DNA of 64,000 bases, from NCBI RefSeq assembly GCF_008710745.1, contig NZ_VYSA01000002.1, positions 62,001-126,000 of the forward strand, in the 5' to 3' direction. Below, piece after piece: positions 53,803 through 64,000 of the stretch. This stretch comes from Microbacterium rhizomatis. Its GTDB lineage: Bacteria; Actinomycetota; Actinomycetes; Actinomycetales; Microbacteriaceae. Positions within the stretch are counted from its first letter, which is position 1. Each line of letters starts with the position of its first letter. Below the pieces are notes generated by a model, which had not been told where the DNA came from, did no database searches, and was given only the letters and a program-made list of their open reading frames with translations. Both the position numbers and the translations under genes were made by a program.

Positions 53803-54648
53803 ATGGATCCGTTCGTCGTCGTCATCGCACTTTTCGCCGTCGTCTGCGCATTCTGCTGGATCGCCTCACTGATCACCAAGGACACCTCATGGGTCGACCG
53901 CATCTGGTCGGTTGTTCCCGTGGCATACGTCTGGATCTTCGCGGGCTTCGCGATCGGTGAGGGCAAGGAGGCCTCTCGCCTCGTGCTGATGGCCGTGCTC
54001 GTCACAGCCTGGGGAGCACGACTGACCTTCAATTTCGCCCGCAAGGGTGGCTACAGCGGAATGGAGGACTACCGGTGGGCGATCCTCCGCGGCCGCATGA
54101 AACCCTGGCAGTTCCAGGTCTTCAACCTGCTGTTCATCGTGTTGTACCAGAACGCGCTCCTCGTGCTCATCACGCTCCCTGCGCTCATCGCGTGGCAGAA
54201 TCCCGGGGCGATCAACGGATGGGATGTCGCGTTCGCGGTGCTGTTCGCAGCATTCTTGATCGGCGAGTTCACAGCTGACCAGCAGCAGTGGAACTTCCAC
54301 CAGGCGAAGAAGGCCGCGGGCGGCACCCTGGAGCCCGGCTTCGCCACGGGAGGACTGTTCCGATACAGCCGACACCCCAACTTCTTCTTCGAGCAGGCGC
54401 AATGGTGGGTGTTTTACGCGATGGGGGCATCCGCTGCGGTCGCATCCGGCCTGGGCCTGTGGGGCGGAGCCCTGAACTGGACCATCGTCGGGGCGGCGCT
54501 GCTGACCGTGCTGTTCATCGGCTCGACGATCTTCACCGAATCGATCTCGGCGGGGCGGCACCCGGCGTACGCGCAGTACCAGCGCACGACGTCGATGCTC
54601 GTCCCCTGGCCGCCCAAGCGCACGGAGGAACAGCCGCGAACGGCCTGA
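53803..54648 (+). CDS. DUF1295 membrane protein (steroid 5-alpha-reductase-like fold)
   Basis: 281 residues with six to seven membrane segments. The signature region FATGGLFRYSRHPNFFFEQAQWW near residue 185-205 is that of the DUF1295/isoprenylcysteine methyltransferase-like group, including the His-Pro-Asn. Members may reduce or methylate lipids; no substrate is known. It starts 25 bases from an LldR operator, so it could share the lactate response, but this is only positional. Confidence 0.82.
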   Translation: MDPFVVVIALFAVVCAFCWIASLITKDTSWVDRIWSVVPVAYVWIFAGFAIGEGKEASRLVLMAVLVTAWGARLTFNFARKGGYSGMEDYRWAILRGRMKPWQFQVFNLLFIVLYQNALLVLITLPALIAWQNPGAINGWDVAFAVLFAAFLIGEFTADQQQWNFHQAKKAAGGTLEPGFATGGLFRYSRHPNFFFEQAQWWVFYAMGASAAVASGLGLWGGALNWTIVGAALLTVLFIGSTIFTESISAGRHPAYAQYQRTTSMLVPWPPKRTEEQPRTA

Positions 54649-54651
54649 CGG

Positions 54652-55290
54652 TCAGGGGGCCGCGAGCCGCCCGCCCGACTCGCGCAGATAGCACTCGCCG
54701 CAGAGCGACTCGTACGTCACCTCTTGGCCGTCGATCGCGACCTGGTCGCCGTCGAACACGAAGTGGCCGTCGATCAGACGACCATTGAACAGCGCCTTTC
54801 GGCCGCAACGGCAGATCGTCTTGAGCTCCTCGAGGGCGTGCGCGACCTCGAGGAGACGCCGTGATCCCGGGAACGCCGCCGTACGGAAATCGGTGCGGAT
54901 GCCATATGCCAGCACGGGTATGTCATCGAGCACTGCGATCCGGAACAGATCATCGACCTGTGCCGCGCTGAGGAACTGAGCCTCGTCGACGAGGAGGCAC
55001 GCGACCTCGGCCGGCCCCCGGCTGAGCCCTACCAGCTCGTCGTGCGTGTACCGCACGCGCGCCTGATGTTCCGCGAACAGTCCGCGCGCGTCATCCCCGG
55101 CGCCGATGAGGAAGTCGACCGGGCGGGTCATACCCAGGCGGCTCGAGATCTGATGCGCGCCCTTGGTATCGATGCGGGGCTTCGTGAGCAGCACCCGCTG
55201 ACCCCGCTCTTCGTAGTTGTACGCGGCCTGCAGGAGCGACGTCGATTTGCCGGAGTTCATCGCCCCGTAGCGGAAGTACAGCTTTGCCAT
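54652..55290 (-). CDS. tdk: Thymidine kinase
   Basis: Type II thymidine kinase of 212 residues for deoxynucleoside salvage. P-loop FRYGAMNSGKST, catalytic Glu in LLVDEAQFLSA, lasso and structural zinc cysteines ICRCGRKA and SLCGECYL. The start is ATG 55290; upstream in-frame sequence belongs to the antisense of mqo. It lies 17 bases downstream of mqo on the same strand. Confidence 0.93.
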   Translation of the reverse strand: MAKLYFRYGAMNSGKSTSLLQAAYNYEERGQRVLLTKPRIDTKGAHQISSRLGMTRPVDFLIGAGDDARGLFAEHQARVRYTHDELVGLSRGPAEVACLLVDEAQFLSAAQVDDLFRIAVLDDIPVLAYGIRTDFRTAAFPGSRRLLEVAHALEELKTICRCGRKALFNGRLIDGHFVFDGDQVAIDGQEVTYESLCGECYLRESGGRLAAP

Positions 55291-55307
55291 GGGCTGCTCG
55301 CCCGACC

Positions 55308-56780
55308 TCAGGCGGTCAGCGCGAGGGCGGCGGCGGTCTCGCCGAGCACCTCTTTCGCGACCTCGGGCCGGGTGTTGAGGGTTTCCCCATAGCTGGGGAT
55401 GAGCTCCCGCAGACGCGGCTTCCACCCCTCGATCCGGTCGGGGAAACACGTCCCCAGCAAGCCGAGCATGATCGAGACCGCCGTGGAAGCACCCGGCGAG
55501 GCGCCGAGAAGGCCGGCGATGGAGCCGTCCTGCGCCGTCACGACCTCGGTGCCGAACTGGAGCACCCCGCCCTTCTTCGGGTCCTTCTTCATGACCTGCG
55601 CGCGCTGGCCCGCGTCCAGCAGCTGCCAGTCCTCCGCCTTGGCGGTGGGCATGAAGGTACGGAGGCTGTCGACCTTCTTCTCGTGGTTCTTGAGCAGTTC
55701 GCCGATCAGGTAGGTGATCAGCGAGGGGTTGTCGATCGCGACCTTGATCATCGGCCACAGGTTGCCCGGGCGTACCTGCGCGACGAGGTCGAGCATCGAT
55801 CCGTTCTTGAGGAACTTGGGGCTGAATGTCGCGAAAGGGCCGAACAGCAACGAGGTCTCTCCGTCGACGACGCGTGTGTCGAGGTGGGGAACCGACATGG
55901 GCGGAGCCCCGACGGACGCCTGGGAGTAGACCTTGGCCTTGTGCTGGGCGACGAGTCCGGGGTCGGATGTCTTGAGCCACTGACCGCCGATCGGGAAGAC
56001 CCCGTATCCCTTGATCTCGGGGATGCCCGAACGCTGCAGCAGCTTGATCGCCCAGCCGCCGGCGCCGACGAAGACGAACCGCGCCTTGGTCTCACCGGGA
56101 GTGCGGCCGATCGAGCCGCGCCATTTGATGAGCCAGGTGCCGTCCTTCTGCCGCTTGAGCGTGCGGACCTCGCGGTTGGTGACGACCTGAGCCCCGCGCT
56201 CCTTCAGGTTGTCGAAGAGCTGGTGCGTGAGAGCGCCGAAGTCCACGTCCGTTCCCGCCGGCATACGGGTCGCGGCGAACGGCTCTGTCGCTCTGCGCTT
56301 CTTCATGAGAAGGGGCGCCCACTGATTGATCACGCGCGAGTCTTCGCTGTACTCCATGCCGGCGAACAGCGGCTGGTCTTTGAGCGCCTCGTAACGGGTC
56401 TTGAGGAAGGCCACGTCCTTCTCGCCCCTGACGAAAGTCATGTGCGGGGTGGAATTGATGAACGTGGACGGCGCATCCAGCACGCCCTCCTCGACGAGGG
56501 ACGACCAGAACTGCCGACTCTGCTGGAACTGCTCGTTGATCGTGATCGCCTTCGAGGGGTCGACCGTACCGTCCGGCGACTCGGGCGTGTAGTTCAGTTC
56601 GCAGAGCGCGGCGTGCCCCGTGCCTGCGTTATTCCACGCGTTCGAGCTCTCCAGCGCGACATCGTGGAGTCGCTCGTACACGGCGATCTTCCAGTCAGGC
56701 TGGAGTTCGGAGAGGAAGGTGCCCAGCGTGGCACTCATGATGCCCCCGCCGATGAGGACGACGTCGACCGTTTCTGTCAC
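55308..56780 (-). CDS. mqo: Malate:quinone oxidoreductase
   Basis: FAD-dependent peripheral membrane enzyme, 490 residues, oxidising malate to oxaloacetate with electrons passed to menaquinone; typical of actinobacterial TCA cycles. The FAD-binding motif is VVLIGGGIMSATLGTFLSEL, followed by family segments NNAGTGHAALCELNYTP and FVGAGGWAIKLLQRSGI. GTG 56780 is the start. With lldD, two quinone-linked dehydrogenases lie within 4 kb. Confidence 0.94.
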   Translation of the reverse strand: MTETVDVVLIGGGIMSATLGTFLSELQPDWKIAVYERLHDVALESSNAWNNAGTGHAALCELNYTPESPDGTVDPSKAITINEQFQQSRQFWSSLVEEGVLDAPSTFINSTPHMTFVRGEKDVAFLKTRYEALKDQPLFAGMEYSEDSRVINQWAPLLMKKRRATEPFAATRMPAGTDVDFGALTHQLFDNLKERGAQVVTNREVRTLKRQKDGTWLIKWRGSIGRTPGETKARFVFVGAGGWAIKLLQRSGIPEIKGYGVFPIGGQWLKTSDPGLVAQHKAKVYSQASVGAPPMSVPHLDTRVVDGETSLLFGPFATFSPKFLKNGSMLDLVAQVRPGNLWPMIKVAIDNPSLITYLIGELLKNHEKKVDSLRTFMPTAKAEDWQLLDAGQRAQVMKKDPKKGGVLQFGTEVVTAQDGSIAGLLGASPGASTAVSIMLGLLGTCFPDRIEGWKPRLRELIPSYGETLNTRPEVAKEVLGETAAALALTA

Positions 56781-56849
56781 CGGACAAGTCTAGTTCTCGC
56801 TGGGAGGACGGTATTCCGGATGCCGCATCCCACCGGCATCCAACTTCGC

Positions 56850-56874
56850 GGTTCTTGCGGATTCGGTAAGAACC
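56850..56874 (-). terminator. Hairpin directly after asd
   Basis: A 7-bp stem, GGTTCTT and its complement (56868-56874 with 56850-56856), with an 11-base loop begins at the base after the asd stop. A second small stem with ggatgcc arms follows. It is weak as a terminator. Confidence 0.4.
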
Positions 56875-57981
<1,107 letters not shown>

Positions 57982-58141
57982 CTATCGGCGGCCGAGCGCC
58001 GACGCTGGCGTGTGCCGGGCGACGACGGTCAATCGGCCGGGACGAGTGGTCACAGAGTGGGGCACGCACACGGAATGCCGCAGTTTCTCCCGCTCGTTCG
58101 ACGCGTGGCATGCGAGGGCGGGCCAGGTCAGTCGGGCCGGA

Positions 58142-58735
58142 TCAGGAAAGCGCCGCCGCCCCGAACGACACCGAGAATCGCTCGCACCACAGGTCGACGG
58201 TGCGAAATGCTGCCAGGTCCACCTCGGCGGGGATGTCGTACAGCTGGTCGCCCAGATTCCCCTTGATCGGTCCGAGGTCGATGTGGTCGTATCCCGCGGC
58301 GGTGAACCAGCCGTCCAGACCCTCGACGACAGGACCGGCGCTGAGCCAGACATGCACATCGGGTCCGTTGCTGGTGACGAGGCCCTCGATCGCGAGGTGG
58401 CGTCGACCGTCCGGCAGCTGAATGATGCGGGCACCCCCGTTCGTCTCGTGCTCGTGGCTCACGAACTCTCCGGCGAGCAGATCGACGGGGCCGGGCGCAG
58501 GGGCCGGCATCTCGACCGATTCGACGGAGCCCGGCGGTGTGGCCGCGCTCGTCTGCCGAGATGCCTGGTTCGTCGGGGGCGCGGTGGCGATGGCCGTCGG
58601 GATCGCGTCGGCCACCCTCACATCGATCAGAAGCAGCCACGGCTGGAAGAGCACTGCCCCGACCGCCAGCACCGCGATCGCCGCGGTCGCACTCCACAGC
58701 CAGCGCGCCCGGGTAGAGAGCTTCGCTCGTGCCAC
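58142..58735 (-). CDS. Membrane-anchored DM13-domain protein
   Basis: 197 residues. A transmembrane segment at about 14-36, a Pro/Thr-rich linker (60-85), and a DM13 domain (about 85-195) recognisable by LLAGEFVSHEHETNGGARI, GPDVHVWLSAGP and the conserved Cys in VDLWCERFSVSFG. DM13 is proposed to take part in redox reactions, with that single Cys. GTG 58735 has GGAGGAGG upstream. It interrupts the common lysC-asd pairing. Nothing recognisable is seen in 57946-58141. Confidence 0.75.
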   Translation of the reverse strand: MARAKLSTRARWLWSATAAIAVLAVGAVLFQPWLLLIDVRVADAIPTAIATAPPTNQASRQTSAATPPGSVESVEMPAPAPGPVDLLAGEFVSHEHETNGGARIIQLPDGRRHLAIEGLVTSNGPDVHVWLSAGPVVEGLDGWFTAAGYDHIDLGPIKGNLGDQLYDIPAEVDLAAFRTVDLWCERFSVSFGAAALS

Positions 58736-58800
58736 AGCATCCTCCTCCCGAGCAGAAGGTAAGGCGGGATGCTGGAGTCTCGCTGTACGGGGCGGCGTGC

Positions 58801-59319
58801 CTAGCGGCCCGTGCCGGCGTGGACGATGGCGTCGTCGTCGCCGTCGAGCCCGTACGCGGTGTGCACGACCCGCGCCGCGGCGGCCAGGTCATCGCCGCGG
58901 ACGACGACCGAGATGCGGATCTCGGACGTCGAGATCATCTCGATGTTGATGCCCGCGATGCTCAGCGCCTCAAACAGCGTCGCCGAGACGCCGGAGTGCG
59001 TGCGCATACCTGCGCCCACCACCGAGAGCTTGCCGATCTGGTCGTCGTGCACGAGGCTCGCGAAGCCGACCTGCGCCTGCTCCGAAGCCAGCGCGCGGAT
59101 GGCGGTCGCGGCATCCGCCTTGGGCAGCGTGAACGAGATGTCGGTGCGGCCCGTCGTCGCTGCCGAGACGTTCTGCACGATCATGTCGACGTTGGCTCCG
59201 GAGTTGGCGACGATCTTGAAGATCTCGGCCGCCTTGCCCGGGACGTCCGGTACGCCGATGACGGTGATCTTGGCCTGGCCGAGATCGGTGGCGACGCCGG
59301 CGACGATGGGCTCTTCCAT
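58801..59319 (-). CDS. Aspartokinase beta subunit from internal start
   Basis: ATG 59319 lies inside lysC, preceded by GAGGGAAAG. It would make a 172-residue protein starting [17 protein letters not shown], equal to the ACT-domain part. C. glutamicum lysC has the same kind of overlapping beta subunit starting MEEAVLTGVATD, assembling as alpha2-beta2. This is inferred from similarity in start and ribosome site. Confidence 0.7.
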   Translation of the reverse strand: MEEPIVAGVATDLGQAKITVIGVPDVPGKAAEIFKIVANSGANVDMIVQNVSAATTGRTDISFTLPKADAATAIRALASEQAQVGFASLVHDDQIGKLSVVGAGMRTHSGVSATLFEALSIAGINIEMISTSEIRISVVVRGDDLAAAARVVHTAYGLDGDDDAIVHAGTGR

Positions 59320-60087
59320 GGGCTTTCCCTCTTCCACATACCGGGCGCGGTGCTTGTCGTTGAGCACCAACGTGCCCTCGCCCGAACTGAACGACGAGCG
59401 CGCGTGGATCAGCACGCCGTGGCGGCGCGCGTACTCGACGGCGCGGATGTACAGGACCTTGGCGCCGTTGGCGGCGAGCTCGAGCATTTCTTCGCTCGAG
59501 ACGTGATCGAGCTTTCGTGCCTTCGGCACGACCCGCGGGTCGGCCGTGAAGATGCCGTCCACGTCGCTGTAGATCTCGCACACATCCGCATCGAGCGCGG
59601 CGGCGAGGGCGACGGCGGTCGTGTCGGACCCGCCGCGGCCGAGCGTCGTGATGTCGCGGGTGTCGCGGTTGAAGCCCTGGAATCCGGCGACGATCACGAT
59701 CGCACCCTCGTCGAGCGCTTCGCGCAGGCGAACGGGGGTGACATCGACGATGCGCGCAGCGCCGTGCGTGGCATCCGTGATCATGCCCGCCTGGCTGCCG
59801 GTGAACGAACGAGCCTCGAAGCCCATGGAATGGATCGCCATCGCGAGCAGGGCCATCGAGATGCGCTCACCGCTGGAGAGGAGCATGTCGAGCTCGCGCG
59901 GAGCGGGCATCGGCGACACCTGGTTGGCGAGATCGAGCAGCTCGTCGGTCGTGTCGCCCATCGCGCTGACGGCCACGACGACCTCGTGCCCGGCACGGCG
60001 ATTGTCGACGACGCGCTTGGCGACGCGCTTGATGCTCTCCGCGTCGGCGACGGACGAGCCGCCGTACTTCTGCACGATCAGCGCCAC
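58801..60087 (-). CDS. lysC: Aspartokinase
   Basis: Phosphorylates aspartate, the regulated first step of the aspartate family. It is 428 residues from GTG 60087, with GGGGAG upstream. The kinase domain carries [31 protein letters not shown] and [13 protein letters not shown]; two ACT domains occupy about 265-420 ([17 protein letters not shown] and [19 protein letters not shown]) and bind feedback inhibitors such as lysine and threonine. An internal in-frame start gives a beta subunit (separate entry). Confidence 0.95.
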   Translation of the reverse strand: MALIVQKYGGSSVADAESIKRVAKRVVDNRRAGHEVVVAVSAMGDTTDELLDLANQVSPMPAPRELDMLLSSGERISMALLAMAIHSMGFEARSFTGSQAGMITDATHGAARIVDVTPVRLREALDEGAIVIVAGFQGFNRDTRDITTLGRGGSDTTAVALAAALDADVCEIYSDVDGIFTADPRVVPKARKLDHVSSEEMLELAANGAKVLYIRAVEYARRHGVLIHARSSFSSGEGTLVLNDKHRARYVEEGKPMEEPIVAGVATDLGQAKITVIGVPDVPGKAAEIFKIVANSGANVDMIVQNVSAATTGRTDISFTLPKADAATAIRALASEQAQVGFASLVHDDQIGKLSVVGAGMRTHSGVSATLFEALSIAGINIEMISTSEIRISVVVRGDDLAAAARVVHTAYGLDGDDDAIVHAGTGR

Positions 60088-60243
60088 AGTGGAACTCCCC
60101 GGGGATGTGTCGCCGGTCCGTCTTTCTGCGAGGGCGACCTGAAACGGGCGGGATGCCACGCCCAACGCACCATCTTACGGAGGCGTGGATGCCGAGCCGG
60201 CCATGTGACGGCATCCGCGGAGGCGAGCCGCTAGCATGCGAGC

Positions 60244-60735
60244 ATGGGCGCGACGGTAGAGGGCTGGTCGGAGTTCAATGTCGCCATGGCGGGCGCGACG
60301 GCGGCCCTCGCCGGTCTCATGATCGTGGCGGCGAGCGTCAACATCGCCGACATCGTCAAGGAGAAGTCCCTCACCGCGCGTCTCGCGGCCGGCGTCGCCG
60401 GCCTGGTGCTGGCTCTGATCTCCTCGGCCATCGGGCTCATCCCCGAGGTGACGATCGGCGCCTACGGCATCGCGATGCTCGTCATCTCACTCCTGGCTGC
60501 GGTTTTCGGGGTGGAGGCCGCGAGGCAGATCTACGCGAACCGGCACCCTGACAACCACGTGAAGCTGGTCAAGTCGCTCGTGTGCTTCGCGGCGCCGGCG
60601 GCCTACCTCGTGGGTTCGGTCCTGCTCGTCGCGGGCGCGCCTTCGGGACTCGTGTGGTTCGCGGCGGGATCGCTCATCGCGATCGTCTCATCGCTCCTCG
60701 TGTCGTGGATCGTCCTGGTCGAAGTGCTGCGCTGA
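60244..60735 (+). CDS. Four-span membrane protein of unknown function
   Basis: 163 residues, starting MGATVEGWSEFNVAMAGATAALAG, with four or five hydrophobic segments and a short cytoplasmic loop (YANRHPDNHVKLVK). No catalytic motif and no family that I recognise. It is divergent from lysC and convergent with the EamA gene. No clear ribosome site precedes ATG 60244. Confidence 0.65.
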   Translation: MGATVEGWSEFNVAMAGATAALAGLMIVAASVNIADIVKEKSLTARLAAGVAGLVLALISSAIGLIPEVTIGAYGIAMLVISLLAAVFGVEAARQIYANRHPDNHVKLVKSLVCFAAPAAYLVGSVLLVAGAPSGLVWFAAGSLIAIVSSLLVSWIVLVEVLR

Positions 60736-60824
60736 CCGACGCCCTTCCCGACCGACCGGCGCCACTTTCCTGCGCCACAACGCCACACGGCGTGCAAGAA
60801 CTGAGGCGGATGCCGCGACCCGAC

Positions 60825-61757
60825 CTAACCGGACGCGAAGGGCCGCTCGTCGGGGGCGTTGCGCCGAGACCGGAGCATGCCGCCTGTGGCGGCCAACCAG
60901 CATCCGAAGATCACGAGCGGAAAGCCGATGAGCAGTCCTACGGTGATCTGCTCCCCCAGCACGATCACGCCGAGCAGGATCGCCACGATCGGGTTGACGT
61001 AAGTGAACAGCGGTGCGCGCACGGGCCCGACCCGGGCGATCAGCGCGAAGAACACCATGAAGGCGACAGCCGTGCACAGCACCGCCAGAGAAAGCAGCGA
61101 AACCGTGCTCTGCAGCGTGGGCACCTGATGCTGGGTGAGCAGAGCGATCGGGAGGTAGAAGATGCCTACGGCCGCGAGCGACAGCGTGATCGTGCCGAGT
61201 GAGGGCACGTCGACCAGTTTGCGCGCGATGAGGAACGGTGCGGTCGCGTAACACACCGCGACCAGCAGGACCTCGCCCAGCGCGATCAGACCGGCACCTC
61301 CGGAGACCGCGAGGCCCGGCCCCGAGACGATCACTGCCACGCCGGCGAAGCCGACCACGAGCCCGATCGCGCGGGACGGACGAAGCACCGACCGGTCGCC
61401 TCCGGCGAGGGCGATCATCGCGGCGAACAGCGGCACGGTCGCCACCAGGAGTCCGGTGAGCCCGGATGGGAGCGTCTGCTCCGCGTGCCCCAGCAGCAGG
61501 AAGGGTCCGGCCATCTCGATCGCGCCGAACGCGAGCACCCAGCCGATCTTGGCGAACGCCGGGCCCAGCGCTCGCGCGCGGAGCGCGAACGGAAGGAGCA
61601 GGAGCGCGCCGACGAGTGTGCGCCCCGAGACGACGGCGGCGGGCGAATACGAGTCGACGGCTTGCTTGATGAACAGATAGGGCAGGCCCCACAGCAACGC
61701 CATCGCGCCGAAGAGAATCCACGCGCGAGCGTCGAATCGTGTGAGAGGGGCGGCCAT
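60825..61757 (-). CDS. EamA/DMT-family transporter
   Basis: 310 residues with ten hydrophobic segments and two EamA repeats, starting FDARAWILFGAMALLWGLPYLF and, in the second half, FTYVNPIVAILLGVIVLGEQIT, the most conserved EamA segment. It is a presumed exporter of amino acids or related metabolites. The ATG 61757 shares one base with the recR stop (TGATG), so it is coupled to recR. The pairing with recR is probably local to this group. Confidence 0.84.
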   Translation of the reverse strand: MAAPLTRFDARAWILFGAMALLWGLPYLFIKQAVDSYSPAAVVSGRTLVGALLLLPFALRARALGPAFAKIGWVLAFGAIEMAGPFLLLGHAEQTLPSGLTGLLVATVPLFAAMIALAGGDRSVLRPSRAIGLVVGFAGVAVIVSGPGLAVSGGAGLIALGEVLLVAVCYATAPFLIARKLVDVPSLGTITLSLAAVGIFYLPIALLTQHQVPTLQSTVSLLSLAVLCTAVAFMVFFALIARVGPVRAPLFTYVNPIVAILLGVIVLGEQITVGLLIGFPLVIFGCWLAATGGMLRSRRNAPDERPFASG

Positions 61758-62350
61758 CAGACCGCGCGACGCCCTTCGAACGCGCGACCGAGGGTGACCT
61801 CGTCGGCGTACTCGAGATCGCCGCCCACCGGAAGCCCGGAGGCCAGGCGGGTCACCGAGATCTCGAGGGTGTGCAGGAGCCGGCTCAGATAGGTCGCCGT
61901 GGCTTCGCCCTCGAGGTTGGGGTTGGTGGCGAGGATGACCTCTTGCACCGTGCCGTCGGCGAGACGCTGCATGAGCTGACGGATGCGAAGGTCGTCGGGG
62001 CCGATGCCGGCGATCGGGCTGATCGAACCGCCCAGCACGTGGTAGAGCCCGCGGAACTCCCGCGTGCGCTCGATCGCTGCGACGTCCTTCGCGTCTTCGA
62101 CGACGCAGATCAGGGTCGCGTTGCGGCGGGGATCCCGGCAGATCGCGCACCGATCCTGCTCAGAGACGTTGCCGCAGATCTCGCAGAAGCGCACCCGCTC
62201 GCGGACGTGGGCGAGGAGCTCGGCGAGCTGGGTGACGTCGAACGACGGCGTCTGAAGGATGTGGAACGTGATGCGCTGCGCCGACTTCGGCCCGATGCCC
62301 GGAAGTCGGCCGAACTCGTCGATGAGATCCTGAACGATGCCGTCGTACAT
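61757..62350 (-). CDS. recR: Recombination protein RecR
   Basis: RecFOR-pathway protein for gap repair, 197 residues. Helix-hairpin-helix region [20 protein letters not shown], zinc finger [22 protein letters not shown] domain starting [15 protein letters not shown], and C-terminal Walker-B-like [15 protein letters not shown]. It lies two bases downstream of dnaX. The ybaB/ebfC gene that normally sits with these two is absent. Confidence 0.96.
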   Translation of the reverse strand: MYDGIVQDLIDEFGRLPGIGPKSAQRITFHILQTPSFDVTQLAELLAHVRERVRFCEICGNVSEQDRCAICRDPRRNATLICVVEDAKDVAAIERTREFRGLYHVLGGSISPIAGIGPDDLRIRQLMQRLADGTVQEVILATNPNLEGEATATYLSRLLHTLEISVTRLASGLPVGGDLEYADEVTLGRAFEGRRAV

Positions 62351-62352
62351 GG

Positions 62353-64000
62353 TCAGCTGAACCTCGTGGGGGGCTCATAGGGCTCTTCGCGCACGAACGC
62401 GGCCCCGAGCATCTGCCGGATGACCGCCTCGCCATAGCGCTGCACTCCCCCGTTGGTTGCCGCGACGCCTCGCGCAGCGGCGTTGCCGATGGGCAGCGGC
62501 GGCGCGACGACCGGCGGCACCGGCGCGTCGGCGGTGGGGGCTTCGATGACGTCGGTCGGGTCGAGCTCGTCGTCTTCGATCGAAGGTTCCACCTCGGCGT
62601 CGGGCAGAACTGTGCCGTCGAGGCCAGCGGCTCCCCGCGCCGGCGCGGGGGCCAGGGTCGCGGTGCGTGCGCGCGCTGCACCCGCGACGTCTTCGGGTTC
62701 GTCGTCGACGGCGAACTGCGACACCGCCGACGGGGCAGGCTGTTCGGTAGGGATCGGCGCGACGGCCCACTCGGTCACCGGGGCAGCGGATGCAGGAGCC
62801 GAACGCGCGGGCGGGCGTTCGGCGGCACGACGGGCCGTGGAAGGCGCCTGCCGCTCAGGGCGGTCCGGCTCACGGCGGGTCGACGCGGGCGGCGGTGGGA
62901 CGTCGCGCGGCGGGACGTCCGGCGGCAGGACGTCGGGCGGCAGGACGTCGGAGGGACCGGGGTCGGAGGGACCGGGGTCGGAAGGACCCGGGTCGTCCGT
63001 CTCGGGCGGCGGCTCGTGCGGAGCGATGTCGCTGTCGTGCTTGGCGATGTACTTCACGCGGACGCCCAGCACCGCCACGATCGCCTGACGCAGGTCTTCG
63101 CTCGGCCCGGCGCCCGCATTGAGCTTCTTGAACGACGCGACGTCGCTCTGGCTCTGGAACGCGAGACTGAGCACATCGTCGCGGAATCCGATCACGCGCG
63201 CACCGCTGGCAACGAGCCACGACGCGCGGCTCGTGGTCTCGAGCGCGCCCAGGATCTCGGGCCACGCATCGCGTATGAGCTGCACGGTCACCGGACCGCG
63301 AGGGGCCGGGGGCGATACCACCGGGGGTGACGCTTCGGCGGGCGGACCAACCGGAGCAGGCGCAGCCACCGCAGCAGGCGCAGGGGCGGCCACCGCAGCA
63401 GGCGCAGCCACCGCAGCAGGCGCAGCCACCGCAGCAGGCGCAGCCACCGGAGCAGGCGCAGGAGCATGCGCCGCCACCGCAGCAGCCGCGACGCCGATCC
63501 CCGCGTGGGTGAGGATACGGGCGACCATGAGCTCGAGCTGCAAGCGCGGCGAGGTCGCGCCGGTCATCTCGTCGAGAGTCGCGATCACGAGGTCGGCGGT
63601 GCGCGACAGCCGGTCGGCACCGAAGATCGACGCTTGTCGCGTCATCCGCTCGAGCTCTTCCGAGGGCACTCCGCGCAGCACCGCAGCGGCCCCGCGACCG
63701 GTCGCGGCGATGATGATCAGATCGCGCAGACGCTCGAGCAGATCGTCGACGAACCGTCGCGGGTCTTGACCGGTCTGGACGACCCTGTCGACCGCGGCGA
63801 AGGCGGCCGACGCGTCGGCGGCCCCGAATGCGTCGATGACCTCATCGAGCAGTTCGGCGTGCGTGTAGCCCAGGAGCGAGACCGCGCGTTCGTATCGCAC
63901 GCGCACCGCCCCCGAATCCGGCGCCGGATCTGATCCGGCGATCAGCTGGTCGAGCAGCGAGAGGGTGTCGCGCGGCGAGCCGCCGCCCGCTCGCACCACG
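62353..64000 (-). CDS. dnaX: DNA polymerase III subunit gamma/tau, C-terminal part (N terminus off window)
   Basis: About 549 residues of the clamp-loader subunit; the ATPase core lies beyond base 64000. The first visible segment [17 protein letters not shown] is the sensor 2 region, followed by domain III (to about 190). A long Ala/Pro/Val linker, a conserved tau segment ([20 protein letters not shown] ... [10 protein letters not shown]) and an acidic, proline-rich C-terminal tail with DPGPS and DVLPP repeats follow. The protein ends [11 protein letters not shown]. No A-rich slippery sequence is seen, so no evidence for a gamma product. Confidence 0.93.
   Translation of the reverse strand, partial: VVRAGGGSPRDTLSLLDQLIAGSDPAPDSGAVRVRYERAVSLLGYTHAELLDEVIDAFGAADASAAFAAVDRVVQTGQDPRRFVDDLLERLRDLIIIAATGRGAAAVLRGVPSEELERMTRQASIFGADRLSRTADLVIATLDEMTGATSPRLQLELMVARILTHAGIGVAAAAVAAHAPAPAPVAAPAAVAAPAAVAAPAAVAAPAPAAVAAPAPVGPPAEASPPVVSPPAPRGPVTVQLIRDAWPEILGALETTSRASWLVASGARVIGFRDDVLSLAFQSQSDVASFKKLNAGAGPSEDLRQAIVAVLGVRVKYIAKHDSDIAPHEPPPETDDPGPSDPGPSDPGPSDVLPPDVLPPDVPPRDVPPPPASTRREPDRPERQAPSTARRAAERPPARSAPASAAPVTEWAVAPIPTEQPAPSAVSQFAVDDEPEDVAGAARARTATLAPAPARGAAGLDGTVLPDAEVEPSIEDDELDPTDVIEAPTADAPVPPVVAPPLPIGNAAARGVAATNGGVQRYGEAVIRQMLGAAFVREEPYEPPTRFS
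63360..63460 (-). repeat. 18-bp in-frame repeats in the dnaX linker
   Basis: Tandem units based on gcagccaccgcagcaggc encode the AAPAAV-type linker of tau. They stay in frame and are likely variable in copy number. Confidence 0.75.

Noticed and set aside
60088..60243. Lysine riboswitch or attenuator upstream of lysC
   Set aside because: No long conserved five-helix structure or leader peptide with Lys or Thr runs; only a possible -10 (TAAGAT on the minus strand at 60172-60177).
62353..64000. Programmed frameshift giving a gamma form of dnaX
   Set aside because: No A- or T-rich slippery heptamer followed by a hairpin was found in the visible part.

Overview
The window is chromosomal DNA of a high-GC actinobacterium, most likely Microbacteriaceae and probably Microbacterium or a close relative. 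The reasons are roughly 70% GC with GTG and TTG starts, a SenX3-RegX3-type phosphate two-component system, CarD, GlnR, LpqE, SigK-RskA with a fasciclin lipoprotein, a reduced actinobacterial Tad pilus locus, a 6C RNA and an LAxTG (class E sortase) surface protein. I see no phage, integrase, insertion sequence or CRISPR array. Several blocks match the Mycobacterium tuberculosis gene order as I remember it: cysS/ispF/ispD/carD/lpqE, nitrobindin/glnR, ppk/mutT1, holB/topA, tad/6C RNA, acs/ridA/ponA2, and asd/lysC/recR/dnaX. The window is therefore mostly conserved core chromosome.

Layout. 1-4.4 kb: partial cysS, an EamA exporter, an acetyltransferase, fused ispDF, carD and an LpqE-like lipoprotein. 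4.4-20.6 kb is dominated by phosphate homeostasis: regX3-senX3 divergent from phoU, ppk overlapping a Nudix-phosphatase gene, and pstS-pstC-pstA-pstB. Direct repeats with an 11-bp period (PHO boxes) lie in front of phoU/senX3, ppk and pstS. Interleaved are gpmA, a methyltransferase, a FUSC-like protein, ygfZ, a nitrobindin, two small membrane proteins and glnR. 20.6-26 kb: pabC, a 340-bp non-coding repeat- and hairpin-rich stretch, a VOC/AraC pair, and sigK-rskA with its likely target lipoprotein. 26-31.8 kb: tRNA-Lys, an unrecognised membrane/coiled-coil gene, pncA, an MMPL transporter, a DMT transporter and tRNA-Thr. 31.8-41.6 kb: exported hydrolase, holB, tmk, topA, the Tad pilus operon and 6C RNA, all on the minus strand.

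41.6-51 kb: acs, ridA, a DUF4177 gene, ponA2, a metallophosphatase, a large secreted surface protein and tRNA-Pro. 51-56.8 kb: a HAD phosphatase, the lldR-lldD lactate operon with twin palindromic operators, a DUF1295 protein, tdk and mqo. 56.8-64 kb: asd, a DM13 protein, lysC with an internal start for a beta subunit, two membrane proteins, recR and partial dnaX.

How the genes work together. The largest unit is a phosphate regulon: the sensor kinase and regulator (with PhoU) would control phosphate uptake (Pst) and polyphosphate synthesis (Ppk) through shared PHO boxes. SigK-RskA probably controls the fasciclin lipoprotein beside it. LldR controls LldD, which with Mqo feeds electrons from lactate and malate into the quinone pool. 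Asd and LysC give the first two steps of the aspartate family. The least explained parts are the non-coding stretch at 21.72-21.98 kb, the inverted repeat at 488-583, and the orphan gene at 26.4 kb.
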